Source: Parasphingorhabdus flavimaris (GTDB lineage: Bacteria; Pseudomonadota; Alphaproteobacteria; Sphingomonadales; Sphingomonadaceae). Taken from it: a DNA stretch of 64,000 bases. The notes beneath the pieces were generated by a model, which was not told the origin of the DNA, searched no databases, and was given only the letters and a program-made list of their open reading frames with translations. The stretch is taken from NCBI RefSeq assembly GCF_013371215.1, contig NZ_JABWMH010000002.1:682001-746000 (forward strand). The letters run 5' to 3'. Each line of letters starts with the position of its first letter. The stretch's first letter is position 1. Below are positions 53,071 to 62,538 of the stretch, one piece after another. Both the position numbers and the translations under genes were made by a program.

Positions 53071-55773
53071 CTAGAAATTCAACCCGATACTCATGGAAAA
53101 GCGAGTGCCCACTTCGTAGGCATTATTGAGAATGGTCGAACTGCCCAGTGTCTGGGATTCACTGTAATCCGTGCCCAGAACGTTGCGGGCTTCGAACTTC
53201 AACTCGAAGTCCTGACCTGCGATATTCATTTCCTCGCGCAATACAAGATCGAGCCGCCAGCCTGTCTTCTCGATCAGATCCGGTTGATCCTGCGGTCCGC
53301 GCGCTGTCACCCTGGGGCTGTTATAGGTCAGCAGAACGGTTTGTTGCGATAAAGGACCGTCCTCGCGTTCCATCCCGAATTGCAGATTGGCAACATGGCT
53401 CGATTGGCCGGTCAAACGATCACCATCGTCGAACAGATTGGCTGCGTCGGTTGGCTGAAGCGTGACCGGGTTGATTGCCTGATCGCCATCGGCGACCTTT
53501 ATTTCAGACTTGGTGTAGGTATAGTTTGCGGCAAGCAACAGTCGGCGATCTTCAAAGAAATTGCCTCCCAGATCATAGAGCGGGAAATATTTCACCAGTT
53601 CGACTTCTGCACCATATAGCGTCGCGGTTGGCGCGTTGGAAAAGCCGGTAAACAGCGTCCCTCCGCCCTGAACAAAGGCTACATTTTCGATAGGATTGTC
53701 GATCTTCTTGTAGAAGCCGGCAAGGGTGATGCGTTCACCACGCCCGATATAATATTCATACCTGCCTTCCACATTGATCAACTCGCTATCTTTCAGCAAG
53801 GGGTTACCGATGAACGTGCGGTCGGTTTCCAGATCAAGAAACTGCTGGGGTGCCAGTTCGCGAAACTGCGGGCGGGCAACGGTTTTCGAAGCGGCTAGCC
53901 GAAACTGCATGTCGTCGGCAAAATTCCAGGTCAGCGTTCCGGCGGGAAGCCAATAGTCATTGCTTATGCCGGATGCGAGAGAGGCCGTCCCCCCTTGCAG
54001 CAAAATGGGGGTCACCGTTTGCTGCGCATCTTCATAACGGACGCCGACATTCACGCGCAGACCATCGGCAAGTTCCGCGTCAATCTGGCCGTAACCGGCA
54101 TGAATTTCAAGTTGCGCTTCATAGGCTGGCACAGACGTCTGGGCCGCTACCTCGCGCAGTTCAATTTCATGCGTGAAAATATTGAAATCCGACAGGAGAA
54201 AGTCGATCCGCTCCTGTTCGATGGGATTAGGAAGGCCATTGGCCGGAACAAATCTGAAGTCCCGGCGCTGCGCCTGTCGATCGTTGAGATAATAGCTGTA
54301 ACCGACGTTGAGATTGACCGGGACGCCGATGTTGGTTTCATATCCCAGGTCCGCTCCACCGCCATACACATCATCGTTCAAATCGCTGAACTGGACGCGT
54401 GCAGACTGACCAGGCGAGGTCAGGTCGTTGACAAAGTCATCGGCGATCTGGTCGTCATAGGCATAGCTGTACGACCGCTGATAAGGCGCATCGCGTTTGG
54501 AATTGGCATAGGCCCCGCGCAGATCGACGGAAACGGCGCCAAACTCGAATTCGCCGACAAACTGGCTGGTGAAGAGCTGCCGTTCGAACCAGCTCGTGCG
54601 TCCCTGGTTGAGCAATGTTTCTTCATCAACATTGATCGCGTCGATACCGGCCTTGATTGACGCTTCTTTCGATGTGTCGTGGATATAGAGGTTGGTGAAA
54701 CGCAATTTATGTTCGCCAATTTCCGCCGACAATCCCAGCAGCCCATTGACGATAATGCGATTTTCGGTGGTGACGAAATTGAAATTCTGGTCAGGGAGCA
54801 GGCCGGGTTCGCCATTGATATTGACGATACCCTGCGAGGTTTGCTGCATGCCGCTACGTGTGCGCCAGCTATTATCGAAACCAGCTGTCGCGACAATACC
54901 GACAAAGGCATCACCGACGTCGAACGTCGTGCCGCCGGTAACTTCTGCGGAAAAATTTGCAGGAATATCATTATTGGTCTGGATCAGATTCGTATTGGCA
55001 TTGTTAAGGCTAGCGCCGAAGTTTTGCAGATCAAGGCTGGAAAACTCGGTACCGACAGATATCGGAATATTGAGCGCAAGAGCATTGGCCAGTCCGCTTG
55101 GAATATCTCGCAGACCGTTGTCGTAACCGATAATATCTGTGTCGGAACCATCATAGACATAGCCCAGTTTGCCCGTTGTCTCGCTATCGCCGCTGACCCC
55201 GAACTTGACTTCCAGAAACGGCTCATCCGGTGTTGATTTGGTGGTCAGGTTGATCACGCCACCGCCAAATTCTCCGGGATAATTTACCGAATAGCTCTTC
55301 TGAACTACGGTGGAGGCAATCACGCTCGTCGGGAAAAGATCGAGCGGAACGACACGCCGCAATGGCTCCGGCGAGGGCAGGGGTAATCCGTTCAGAAGCG
55401 CAAGCGAATAACGCTCGCCGAGGCCGCGAACAAACACGAACCGTCCGCCGACCACACTCAGACCGGTGACACGCTGCAACGAACCAGCAATATCTCCATC
55501 GGCAGCCCGCGCGATTTCAGCTTCGCCGAGAACCGAAACAACTTCGGCCGTTGCGCGGATCGGATTGGGAATAAATTTTCCCCGAACAATGATTTCATTA
55601 CCAAAATCACTGCCAGGCGCGGAAATATCCACATCATCATCGGATGCGCGTTCGTCGACCGGCGCCTCTTCTATGGCCGGCTCGTCCGACGCCATGGTCT
55701 GGGCGAATGCCGAGGGCGATAATAGTGCCGTGGTCAGCAAAAGGCTGGAGATAAATGAGGCCCGCTTCTTCAT
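53071..55773 (-). CDS. TonB-dependent outer-membrane receptor
   Basis: A 900-residue TonB receptor. Signal peptide about 1-24 (ending SAFAQTM), an acidic segment, then GNEIIVRGKFIPNP. Plug features follow: AGSLQRVTGLSVVGGRFVFVRG, RRVVPLDLFPTSVIASTVVQKSYS and NYPGEFGGGVINLTT. The barrel ends SIGLNF with terminal Phe. The start has AAGGAAATATTCCG upstream. It lies between the lipoprotein gene and the GspE-like gene, all on the minus strand with short gaps (75 and 65 bases). Substrate unknown; the lipoprotein may feed it. Confidence 0.93.
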   Translation of the reverse strand: MKKRASFISSLLLTTALLSPSAFAQTMASDEPAIEEAPVDERASDDDVDISAPGSDFGNEIIVRGKFIPNPIRATAEVVSVLGEAEIARAADGDIAGSLQRVTGLSVVGGRFVFVRGLGERYSLALLNGLPLPSPEPLRRVVPLDLFPTSVIASTVVQKSYSVNYPGEFGGGVINLTTKSTPDEPFLEVKFGVSGDSETTGKLGYVYDGSDTDIIGYDNGLRDIPSGLANALALNIPISVGTEFSSLDLQNFGASLNNANTNLIQTNNDIPANFSAEVTGGTTFDVGDAFVGIVATAGFDNSWRTRSGMQQTSQGIVNINGEPGLLPDQNFNFVTTENRIIVNGLLGLSAEIGEHKLRFTNLYIHDTSKEASIKAGIDAINVDEETLLNQGRTSWFERQLFTSQFVGEFEFGAVSVDLRGAYANSKRDAPYQRSYSYAYDDQIADDFVNDLTSPGQSARVQFSDLNDDVYGGGADLGYETNIGVPVNLNVGYSYYLNDRQAQRRDFRFVPANGLPNPIEQERIDFLLSDFNIFTHEIELREVAAQTSVPAYEAQLEIHAGYGQIDAELADGLRVNVGVRYEDAQQTVTPILLQGGTASLASGISNDYWLPAGTLTWNFADDMQFRLAASKTVARPQFRELAPQQFLDLETDRTFIGNPLLKDSELINVEGRYEYYIGRGERITLAGFYKKIDNPIENVAFVQGGGTLFTGFSNAPTATLYGAEVELVKYFPLYDLGGNFFEDRRLLLAANYTYTKSEIKVADGDQAINPVTLQPTDAANLFDDGDRLTGQSSHVANLQFGMEREDGPLSQQTVLLTYNSPRVTARGPQDQPDLIEKTGWRLDLVLREEMNIAGQDFELKFEARNVLGTDYSESQTLGSSTILNNAYEVGTRFSMSIGLNF

Positions 55774-55848
55774 CGGAATATTTCCTTGTCACATATATAA
55801 AATGGGATGGCAGTCAGTATGACCGCCATCCCGCAAGTTTTCTCGAGG

Positions 55849-57387
55849 TTAACCAATGGTCGGGGCGGTCGCACAATCATTGGCGTAAAGACCGCAAGTC
55901 CAGCCTTGGAAACGCGTGTCGTTCGCGTCTCTGACAGCGCCGATGTAATTCACATCTTCGAAGAAGCTGTTCACACCGCTTACCGCAAATGGCGTAACAC
56001 CGGTTTCATTGGCTCCGTTCACGAACGGGAAGGCAGCGGCCACATTGGAAAGAGTCGATGTGCCGTTTGCAGTGTTATTCGTTCCGGCGTTGAACAGGGT
56101 CTGTATTTGAGCGACCGTGACGTTGCCATCGTCGACAAAGGCTGTCGGACAGCTCAAGAATACCGATTCGAACACTGGAGGCCCGTTCTCGTCAGGGCCT
56201 GCACCCGCAGCTTGAATGGTCGTTGCACTGTCAATGTCGACACATGCTCCACCGTTTCGGCTGGTGAAAACGCTGTTATAGAAGGCATAATCACCACCAC
56301 CACGCAGCAGGATCACGTGATCGCCGCCGCTGGACACGAATGTGACATTGGCCAATTTGTGATCCTGACGCGGTTCGGCATCTTCGTCGCCATTGGAGTC
56401 GGCTTCCATCACATGGTCGCCGCCGCCAACGCGCTGTACTGCCAGCACAAACTGGTTGTGCCCCTTGTAGCCCGAGTCAGAGTCCACGGAGTCATCGTCA
56501 ATACCGGTCATCACAAGATTTTTGCCATTGACCCGGCCGCCAAACCATTCGACGCCATCATCCGAGCTGTTGTGAACCTGGATGTTCTGGAAGAATGTTC
56601 CGCTGCCGACACCAGCCATGGTGATGCCGTTCAACTCGTTGCCCGGCGAGACTTCAAAGCCGGGATAGCGGACCTGGACATAGGACAAACGGCCACTGGA
56701 ATCAGCCGGGAGCGTGCCGCCATAAACCGCGTTGGCAGGGCCTTCGACGATTGCCTCACAGTCGGCGCGAGCACCGCCGGGATTGGACGCGCCACCGGTG
56801 GCACAATCGGAAATCGGAGCCCGTCCAAGGATCACGATGCCGCCCCACTGGCCGATGCTGTCCACGCCGGACTGACCCAGGATATTCTGGCGCGATGTAA
56901 AGATAATAGGCGCGGAAGCGTTACCTTCGGCGAATAATTGCGACCCGCGATTGACAAGCAGAAAATCACCGCCCGAGGAACCGAATATGGTTACGCCCGG
57001 CTCGATTGTCAGGATACCCGTTGTCCCGCCGTCAACGCCGACTTCAACGCCGCCGGACAGTGAGTAAACAGTGTTGGCTGTATTGGGGCGCTTGGGCAGA
57101 ACCAGGTTGCCTTGAATGACACCCGATACCTGACAATTGCGTGCCTCTTCGCCGTTCCCGGTGGTGATCACTCCCACATTGGCGGTTCCGACAGGACAGT
57201 CAGTGGCTGGAGTGCCCGCTGTTGGTGTGGGCGTCGGTGTTGGAGTCGGCGCCGGTGTCGGAGCAGGAGTGGGCAGTACCACAATATTGCCTTCACCGGG
57301 GGAAGCGACACTGTCCGCGCCACAGCCGGTGACGATGAACGCCGCCGCACTGGCAAAAAGGATGGACTGGAACTTTTTCTTATTCAT
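55849..57387 (-). CDS. Exported lipoprotein with beta-helix-like body
   Basis: A protein of 512 residues from the ATG at 57387, with GGAGAATATT upstream. The lipobox VTGC has Cys22, and the Gly/Ala after it does not suggest inner-membrane retention. A Pro/Thr linker (TPAPTPAPTPTP and so on) covers about 38-62. The body has repeated short strands (GILTIEPGVTIFGSSGGDFLLV, FFQNIQVHNSSDDGVEWFGG, ANVTFVSSGGDHVILL), suggesting a right-handed beta-helix, and several Cys pairs. It matches the surface/secreted lipoprotein type next to TonB receptors in Caulobacter-like bacteria. It is probably the first gene of the receptor and GspE operon. Confidence 0.82.
   Translation of the reverse strand: MNKKKFQSILFASAAAFIVTGCGADSVASPGEGNIVVLPTPAPTPAPTPTPTPTPTAGTPATDCPVGTANVGVITTGNGEEARNCQVSGVIQGNLVLPKRPNTANTVYSLSGGVEVGVDGGTTGILTIEPGVTIFGSSGGDFLLVNRGSQLFAEGNASAPIIFTSRQNILGQSGVDSIGQWGGIVILGRAPISDCATGGASNPGGARADCEAIVEGPANAVYGGTLPADSSGRLSYVQVRYPGFEVSPGNELNGITMAGVGSGTFFQNIQVHNSSDDGVEWFGGRVNGKNLVMTGIDDDSVDSDSGYKGHNQFVLAVQRVGGGDHVMEADSNGDEDAEPRQDHKLANVTFVSSGGDHVILLRGGGDYAFYNSVFTSRNGGACVDIDSATTIQAAGAGPDENGPPVFESVFLSCPTAFVDDGNVTVAQIQTLFNAGTNNTANGTSTLSNVAAAFPFVNGANETGVTPFAVSGVNSFFEDVNYIGAVRDANDTRFQGWTCGLYANDCATAPTIG
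57202..57275 (-). repeat. Pro-Thr codon repeat in the lipoprotein linker
   Basis: A low-complexity stretch of alternating Pro, Thr and Ala codons encodes the linker between the lipid anchor and the beta-helix of the lipoprotein. Its repeated GTCGGTGTTGGAGTC-type units on the plus strand make it prone to slippage. Confidence 0.65.
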
Positions 57388-57624
57388 GTAATATTCTCCG
57401 CAGAACTGGCTTGAAGCTTGATGTTCAAACGATGCGGTACCGAACCTTAACTTCACCCCATCGCCCTTGGGTGAGGCCAATAGGCACAGATTGTGACTCG
57501 TCGGTGCGGTTTACATGACGCAACAGAGACAGAATTATTTCATGTTTATGGCAGTCGGCGGCGAGAGCGCAGAGCGCCGCCAAAATTGATGCTGCGCTGC
57601 AATATTATCGGCCTTCCGGAGGCA

Positions 57625-57659
57625 TAAAAAAGGCGGCCAAAAAATTGGCCGCCTTTTCA
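57625..57659 (-). terminator. Intrinsic terminator after the TPR-like gene
   Basis: AAAAGGCGGCCAA-AAAA-TTGGCCGCCTTTT is a perfect hairpin with T-runs on both sides, 20 bases after the minus-strand stop at 57679. It should end that transcript and could work in both directions. It separates the TPR-like gene from the lipoprotein operon. Confidence 0.9.
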
Positions 57660-57678
57660 TAAAATAAGGTCGCTGGTT

Positions 57679-58062
57679 TTAGCGTGCAGCCAGCGAGGTG
57701 TTCATTTCGCTCAACGCCAGTTTCGCGGCTTTGCGTGAATTTACCACAGTGCCATTGGCAAGAACCAGATCAAAACTGCGGTTGCTATTCATTGCCGCCC
57801 TGAACATCTGGGCAGCATCGCCGGCGCGACCGACACGCTTATAGGCCTGACCAAGATTGATAAGTCGTGCCGGATCATTGGCGCTTACACCATCGGCGGC
57901 TTCAAGCTGCGTGAGTGCGGTTTGATTATCACCGGCAACCAGCGCATCATAACCAAGCGCTCCCTTGGCGTAGCCGATTTCACCGCTTGGAGTCTCTGCC
58001 AAAGCTGGCGTGGCCACCAAGAGAAAACCCGTTGCAATTCCCAGCATTTTTGCTGTTTTCAT
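57679..58062 (-). CDS. Periplasmic TPR-like protein
   Basis: A 127-residue protein with a signal peptide (MKTAKMLGIATGFLLVATPALA, cleaved near 22) and one or two TPR-like helix pairs (AKGALGYDALVAGDNQTALTQ and DPARLINLGQAYKRVGRAGD). I do not recognise a specific family, although similar small TPR proteins occur near secretion loci and TonB-receptor clusters. It is on the same strand as the lipoprotein operon but is separated by an intrinsic terminator, so it forms its own unit. Its role may be protein-protein contact in the periplasm. Confidence 0.75.
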   Translation of the reverse strand: MKTAKMLGIATGFLLVATPALAETPSGEIGYAKGALGYDALVAGDNQTALTQLEAADGVSANDPARLINLGQAYKRVGRAGDAAQMFRAAMNSNRSFDLVLANGTVVNSRKAAKLALSEMNTSLAAR

Positions 58063-58100
58063 AGCATCATCTCCTATTGTTATGAATGGATATTACACTT

Positions 58101-58316
58101 TTATGACGAACATTGCAACAAAACTGTAATAATATATTCCTCGGCCACCTTGCGGCGAAGCGGACGCAGCATCGGGCCGTCAGGAATGATCGCTTCAATC
58201 GCGGATTGCAGACGTTCCGCTCGCGGTGAAAAATCCAAGTGCACTGCGGACGATATTATCGACTTGAGGAAATTCCGCTCCAAAGCCTGCAACGCATGAA
58301 TATGCATGCTGCACAA
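58101..58316 (-). CDS. Hypothetical 71-residue protein
   Basis: A 71-residue frame beginning MCSMHIHALQALERN on the same strand as the TPR-like gene, 38 bases before its start. The later part (AERLQSAIEAIIPDGPMLRPLRRKVAEEYI) is protein-like, with codon use similar to neighbours, but no family is recognised and the ribosome site is weak. It may be chance within a 302-base gap. Confidence 0.3.
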   Translation of the reverse strand: MCSMHIHALQALERNFLKSIISSAVHLDFSPRAERLQSAIEAIIPDGPMLRPLRRKVAEEYIITVLLQCSS

Positions 58317-58364
58317 CGGGCGTGAGGTCCGATCAATTCATTGGTTTTGAGTGTTAAAGGTTGA

Positions 58365-58454
58365 TGGCGGACAGGGTGGGATTCGAACCCACGGAGAGCT
58401 TGCACCCTCGGCGGTTTTCAAGACCGCTGCATTCGACCACTCTGCCACCTGTCC
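58365..58454 (-). tRNA. tRNA-Ser (anticodon UGA)
   Basis: On the minus strand, GGACAGGTGGCAGAGTGGTC opens the acceptor and D regions. The anticodon loop CTTGAAA carries UGA (58418-58420 on the plus strand TCA), and GGGTTCGAATCCC forms the T arm. A long variable arm (CGAGGGTGCAAGCTC) is typical of serine tRNA. CCA is encoded at the 3' end (58365-58367). Confidence 0.96.
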
Positions 58455-58654
58455 GCATAGCCATTAGGGCCGGGTCGATGGCGTCCTAGCGCCCTCGATT
58501 TGAAAGCGCAAAACATTTTGCAAGCAGTTGCGATACAAGGGCGATTTTCCGGCTTCACTGCGCTTTCGGGTCGAGTTGTTGCATCTGTGGGACATTTAGG
58601 GATTCCCCTGAGAGTCGCTTTGTGCGACAATGAAGGAACGAAAAGGAAGTATTC

Positions 58655-59695
58655 ATGCGTATCATGACCGCTATCGCCTGCAGCGTTATTGCAATTTCCA
58701 CCATCAGCGCAGCAATCCCGATGGAAAATGCCCAGGCCCAAAGCAGCTCGAGCTTCGAGTCCTATCTCCAGCAAGTGCGACAAAAAGCCCTTCAGGACGG
58801 GGTTCGCGCCGAGACGCTGGATCAGGTTCTTCCGGGCCTCACCTACAATCCGCGGGTTATAGAGCTCGACCAGTCACAGCCGGGGGGAAGCCCGAGCAGC
58901 GCAATACCACCCTTCGCTCCCTACCAGAAGCGGCACATCACCAGCGAACGGATTGCCAACGGGAAAGCGGCCTATAGCCGTCTGATGGCCAAGCTCATTG
59001 ATGTCGAACGCGAAACCGGCGTGCCGGGGCCGATCATTATGGCGATCTACGGGAAAGAAACCAATTACGGATCCTACACCGGTAATTTCGATATCCCCCG
59101 GTCGCTGGCGACGCTCGCTTACGAAGGTCGGCGACGCGCGCTGTTCGAGGGCGAATTGCTCGCTGTGCTGAAGCTGATCGACCAGGGAGTGCCGCAATCT
59201 GCGCTCAAGGGTAGCTGGGCAGGGGCCATGGGCAAGCCGCAGTTTCTCCCTTCGGTATATCTGCGGCTGGCGAAAGACGGCAGCGGAGACGGCTATGCAG
59301 ATATCTGGGGCAGCGAATATGACGCCGTGGCTTCGATCGCCAATTATTTCGTTAACTCGGGATGGCGCAGGGGAGAGCCTTGGGGAATCCCGGTCAACGT
59401 TCCCTCGGGGCTAGATCGCGCGACCATAGCAAGCCAGATAACGCCGACACGCTGCCCGCGGGTGTTCAATCGCCACAGTCAGTGGAAGAGCATGGCGGAA
59501 TGGCGCACGCTGGGCGTTCTGCCAGCGACGGGGAAGTCACTGGATGCGAACGTGATGGCGACTCTGCTCGAACCAGACGGCGCTGGGAACAGGGCTTATT
59601 TGTTGACGGGCAATTACCGCGTCATTCTGGATTATAATTGTTCGAATTTTTACGGATTAGCAGTGGGGTTATTGGCGGATGAAATACGCAGTTAA
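58655..59695 (+). CDS. mltB: Lytic murein transglycosylase, MltB-type
   Basis: A 346-residue exported enzyme that cleaves peptidoglycan between MurNAc and GlcNAc. A signal peptide (ending AQAQSSSS, no lipobox) is followed by the SLT domain: IMAIYGKETNYGSYTGNFD near 128-146 holds the catalytic Glu, and ALKGSWAGAMGKPQFLPSVYL near 185-205 is the family hallmark. NRAYLLTGNYRVILDYNCSNFYGLAV is the usual end. It overlaps rlpA by 17 bases, so both are probably translated from one mRNA. Confidence 0.92.
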   Translation: MRIMTAIACSVIAISTISAAIPMENAQAQSSSSFESYLQQVRQKALQDGVRAETLDQVLPGLTYNPRVIELDQSQPGGSPSSAIPPFAPYQKRHITSERIANGKAAYSRLMAKLIDVERETGVPGPIIMAIYGKETNYGSYTGNFDIPRSLATLAYEGRRRALFEGELLAVLKLIDQGVPQSALKGSWAGAMGKPQFLPSVYLRLAKDGSGDGYADIWGSEYDAVASIANYFVNSGWRRGEPWGIPVNVPSGLDRATIASQITPTRCPRVFNRHSQWKSMAEWRTLGVLPATGKSLDANVMATLLEPDGAGNRAYLLTGNYRVILDYNCSNFYGLAVGLLADEIRS

Positions 59696-60719
59696 GCTTG
59701 GAATATTCTCTTCCGCAACTCTGGCATTGGCCGGCTGTAGCGGGTCTCGCGATTTTGGCAGCTTCCCCGATGGCTCTCTTCCTCCTGCCGCCGCAGGCGC
59801 GCCGACAGGGGCCACAAGCGTTTCCGACTATCCGCAAAAGATCGGCGAACCCTATAAGGTCGCCGGAGAAACTTACACTCCCGAGGATGTCGCGAGTTAT
59901 GACGAGGTGGGATATGCCAGCTGGTATGGCGAAGAACTATCAGGGAACCAGACCGCCAACGGAGAATCGTTTAATCCCCAAGGCATTTCGGCGGCGCACA
60001 AGACATTGCCATTGCCATCCTATGTCGAGGTTACTGCACTTGATACCGGTCGTACGATTTTGGTGCGGATCAATGATCGTGGGCCATTTGCCAACGACCG
60101 GCTGATCGACCTGTCCCACGGCGCCGCAAAACAGCTGGGTATTGACCAGCACGGCGTGTCCGGTGTCCGCGTCCGCAAGGTAAACCCCAATGAACAGGAA
60201 CGCGCGGTCCTCCGCATGGGTGCGCCTGCCACGGAACGTATAGCGACGCCGGATTCGCTTCTTTCAATCTTGCGGAAGAACCTCGACAAGCTGCCGCGAC
60301 CCACTGCGCCAATCCGGCAGGCTGCGGCGCCCGCTTACCCGCCACCCAATATTGCAAAATCTCCCGCGGCGGCATCCGGTCGCGCGACCGATACTGCGGG
60401 GCGAGGCCCCGGCACCCGCGACGGTCGTTTTATCATAGAGGGTGGCGGACGTCCGGTTGCAGTCGAGAATAGTATCGGTGACAATTATGTCGGCGGCTTG
60501 GCCGGGGGATATGTCGTCCAGGTAGCGGCCTTCAGCGACAAATCGCGGGCAGATACGCTTGCCCGGAAAATTGGAGCCAAGGTCATGTCCGATGGCACCC
60601 GATCGATCTGGCGTGTTCGTTACGGTCCTTATGCAAGTGAGCAAGATGCGCAAGCAGGGCTGGCACAGGCGCAGCAGCGGGGTTATAGCGGGGCCCGAAT
60701 CTTGCGGGCGAACAAATAG
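59679..60719 (+). CDS. rlpA: RlpA-family septal lytic transglycosylase lipoprotein with SPOR domain
   Basis: A 346-residue lipoprotein. Lipobox LAGC lies near residues 17-20, and the RlpA double-psi beta-barrel covers about 75-165 (YASWYGEELSGNQTANGE, LPSYVEVTALDTGRTILV, VRINDRGPFANDRLIDLSHG). A Pro-rich linker (TAPIRQAAAPAYPPPN) leads to a C-terminal SPOR domain (YVVQVAAFSDKSRADTL, IWRVRYGPYASEQDAQAGL) that binds denuded glycan at the septum. It overlaps mltB and precedes dacC by 50 bases. Confidence 0.93.
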   Translation: MKYAVKLGIFSSATLALAGCSGSRDFGSFPDGSLPPAAAGAPTGATSVSDYPQKIGEPYKVAGETYTPEDVASYDEVGYASWYGEELSGNQTANGESFNPQGISAAHKTLPLPSYVEVTALDTGRTILVRINDRGPFANDRLIDLSHGAAKQLGIDQHGVSGVRVRKVNPNEQERAVLRMGAPATERIATPDSLLSILRKNLDKLPRPTAPIRQAAAPAYPPPNIAKSPAAASGRATDTAGRGPGTRDGRFIIEGGGRPVAVENSIGDNYVGGLAGGYVVQVAAFSDKSRADTLARKIGAKVMSDGTRSIWRVRYGPYASEQDAQAGLAQAQQRGYSGARILRANK

Positions 60720-60769
60720 CGTCCGTATCGATCAGCTTCGCAAAATTTTAATCGGGAATTCTGGCCTAA

Positions 60770-61912
60770 ATGAAAAAGTTTCTTCTGGCGTCTCTGCCCC
60801 TAATTGCCATGTCATCGATTGTCATCGCAGCGCCCCGCTTCGATACCGAAGCACCCATTGCCTATATGACGGACCTGTCCTCCGGTGCCGTGCTCTATCA
60901 AAAAAATGCGGACAAGCAGATTCCACCGGCTTCGATGGCCAAGATGATGACTGTTTATGTCGCCTTTGACCTGATCGAAAAAGGCAAGCTCAAGCTCGAT
61001 GACAAGTTCCGCGTCAACGAGGGAACCTGGAAGAAATGGAATAACCAGGGCTCGACGATGTTTCTTGGCGTGGGTGATGAGGTGAGCGTCAGCGACCTCC
61101 TGCACGGAATCGTGACCTTGTCGGGCAATGACGCCTGTGTCGTTCTCGCGGAAGGCATTGCTGGAACCGAGGAAGCCTTCGTCGGACTTATGAACAAGCG
61201 CGCCAAGGAACTGGGCATGTCAAAGAGTCGCTTTGGCAACAGCAACGGCTGGCCGGATGAAGGCCGGACCATGGTCACGGCCAAGGATCTCGCGGCCCTG
61301 GGGGCCGCTACGGTGAATAATTTCCCGAAATTATATGATGATTTCTACGGTCAGGACGAATTCGCCTGGAATGGAATCAAACAAACGAACCGAAATCCTC
61401 TGATCGGCAAGGTTGCGGGTTCGGACGGACTGAAAACCGGTCACACTGACGAAGCCGGCTATGGTTTTACCGGCTCGGCTGAACAAAAAGGTCGGCGACT
61501 GGTGTCGGTTCTTGCCGGGCTGGATAGTTACGGCAGCCGCGTCGAGGAATCAGTCAAATTCATGAACTGGGGTTTCAACGCCTGGGAACCAAGGAAGCTT
61601 TTTGACAAGGGCACGAAAGTCCAGAACGCCGAAGTCCAGCTGGGCGACAGCTCGACCGTTTCTCTTGTCGCCGCCAAGGACCTGTTCGCGACTTTGCCCA
61701 AAGCCTCCGACGGCAAGATATCGATGAAAGTGACTTATGACGGGCCGATCAAGGCTCCGATCGTTAAAGGTCAGCCCATTGCAACCTTGATCGTTACGTC
61801 GGAGGACGTGGATCAACAACGGATTCCTCTGGTCGCTGGCGAAGATGTCGGCGAAGCGGGCTTTTTCAATCGGGCTTGGGCCGGCTTGAAATCCCTGCTC
61901 GGATTGGCGTGA
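60770..61912 (+). CDS. dacC: D-alanyl-D-alanine carboxypeptidase (PBP5/6 type)
   Basis: A 380-residue penicillin-binding protein that trims the terminal D-Ala of pentapeptides. Signal peptide 1-20, then SxxK motif in PASMAKMMTVY near 43-53, SxN in LSGNDACVV, and KTG in LKTGHTDEAGYG near 223-234. A C-terminal beta domain and a helix (FNRAWAGLKSLLGLA) form the amphipathic membrane anchor usual in PBP5. It is followed by tmk with a four-base overlap (GTGA). Confidence 0.95.
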   Translation: MKKFLLASLPLIAMSSIVIAAPRFDTEAPIAYMTDLSSGAVLYQKNADKQIPPASMAKMMTVYVAFDLIEKGKLKLDDKFRVNEGTWKKWNNQGSTMFLGVGDEVSVSDLLHGIVTLSGNDACVVLAEGIAGTEEAFVGLMNKRAKELGMSKSRFGNSNGWPDEGRTMVTAKDLAALGAATVNNFPKLYDDFYGQDEFAWNGIKQTNRNPLIGKVAGSDGLKTGHTDEAGYGFTGSAEQKGRRLVSVLAGLDSYGSRVEESVKFMNWGFNAWEPRKLFDKGTKVQNAEVQLGDSSTVSLVAAKDLFATLPKASDGKISMKVTYDGPIKAPIVKGQPIATLIVTSEDVDQQRIPLVAGEDVGEAGFFNRAWAGLKSLLGLA

Positions 61913-62538
61913 CCAAGGGCCGCTTCATCAGCCTTGAAGGCGGCGAGGGAACGGGAAAATCCACCCAGGTCAAGGCACTCGCCAGCGCGCTCGAGACAAA
62001 AGGTTACAAAGTCAATGTGACGCGCGAGCCGGGCGGAACTCCCGGCGCGGAAGTCATCCGCGATCTGCTGCTGAGCGGGGCAGATGAGAAATGGCATATG
62101 CGCACGGAAGCATTGCTATTTGCCGCGGCAAGGGCTGAGCATTGCGCTAAATTGATCCGCCCGGCCCTTGACCGAGGTGAGTGGGTGATCAGCGACCGTT
62201 TCATCGACAGCAGCCGCGCCTATCAAACCGGAGGTGACCAGCTCACCGACCGGGAAATCATGGCCTTGCATGAGGTGGGCAGCGGCGCTTTAATGCCGGA
62301 CCGGACATTTGTACTGGATCTGCCCGAAGCAGTGGCCGCGAAACGAGCCGAAGCAAGAGATCGTGGCGATAGCGACCGGATCGGCGGTAGAGATAGCGCC
62401 TATCATCGGTCTGTCATGCAGCGTTTTCGCCAGTTTGCTGCGGACGAGCCCGATCGCATCCGGCTGATTGATGCCTCGCAGGCGGTAGAGCCCATAACCG
62501 AGCTGTTGTTGCAGAATCTCGGAGATATGATGGCATGA
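61909..62538 (+). CDS. tmk: Thymidylate kinase
   Basis: A 209-residue dTMP kinase from the GTG at 61909, which overlaps the dacC stop (GTGA) and gives the typical start VTKGRFISLEGGEGTGKSTQ. The P-loop EGGEGTGKST is near 10-19, the DR motif in VISDRFIDSSRAYQ near 91-104, and the LID segment AEARDRGDSDRIGG near 146-159. An earlier in-frame ATG at 61876 would overlap dacC by 37 bases and lengthen the start beyond the family norm. It overlaps holB by four bases. Confidence 0.95.
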   Translation: MTKGRFISLEGGEGTGKSTQVKALASALETKGYKVNVTREPGGTPGAEVIRDLLLSGADEKWHMRTEALLFAAARAEHCAKLIRPALDRGEWVISDRFIDSSRAYQTGGDQLTDREIMALHEVGSGALMPDRTFVLDLPEAVAAKRAEARDRGDSDRIGGRDSAYHRSVMQRFRQFAADEPDRIRLIDASQAVEPITELLLQNLGDMMA

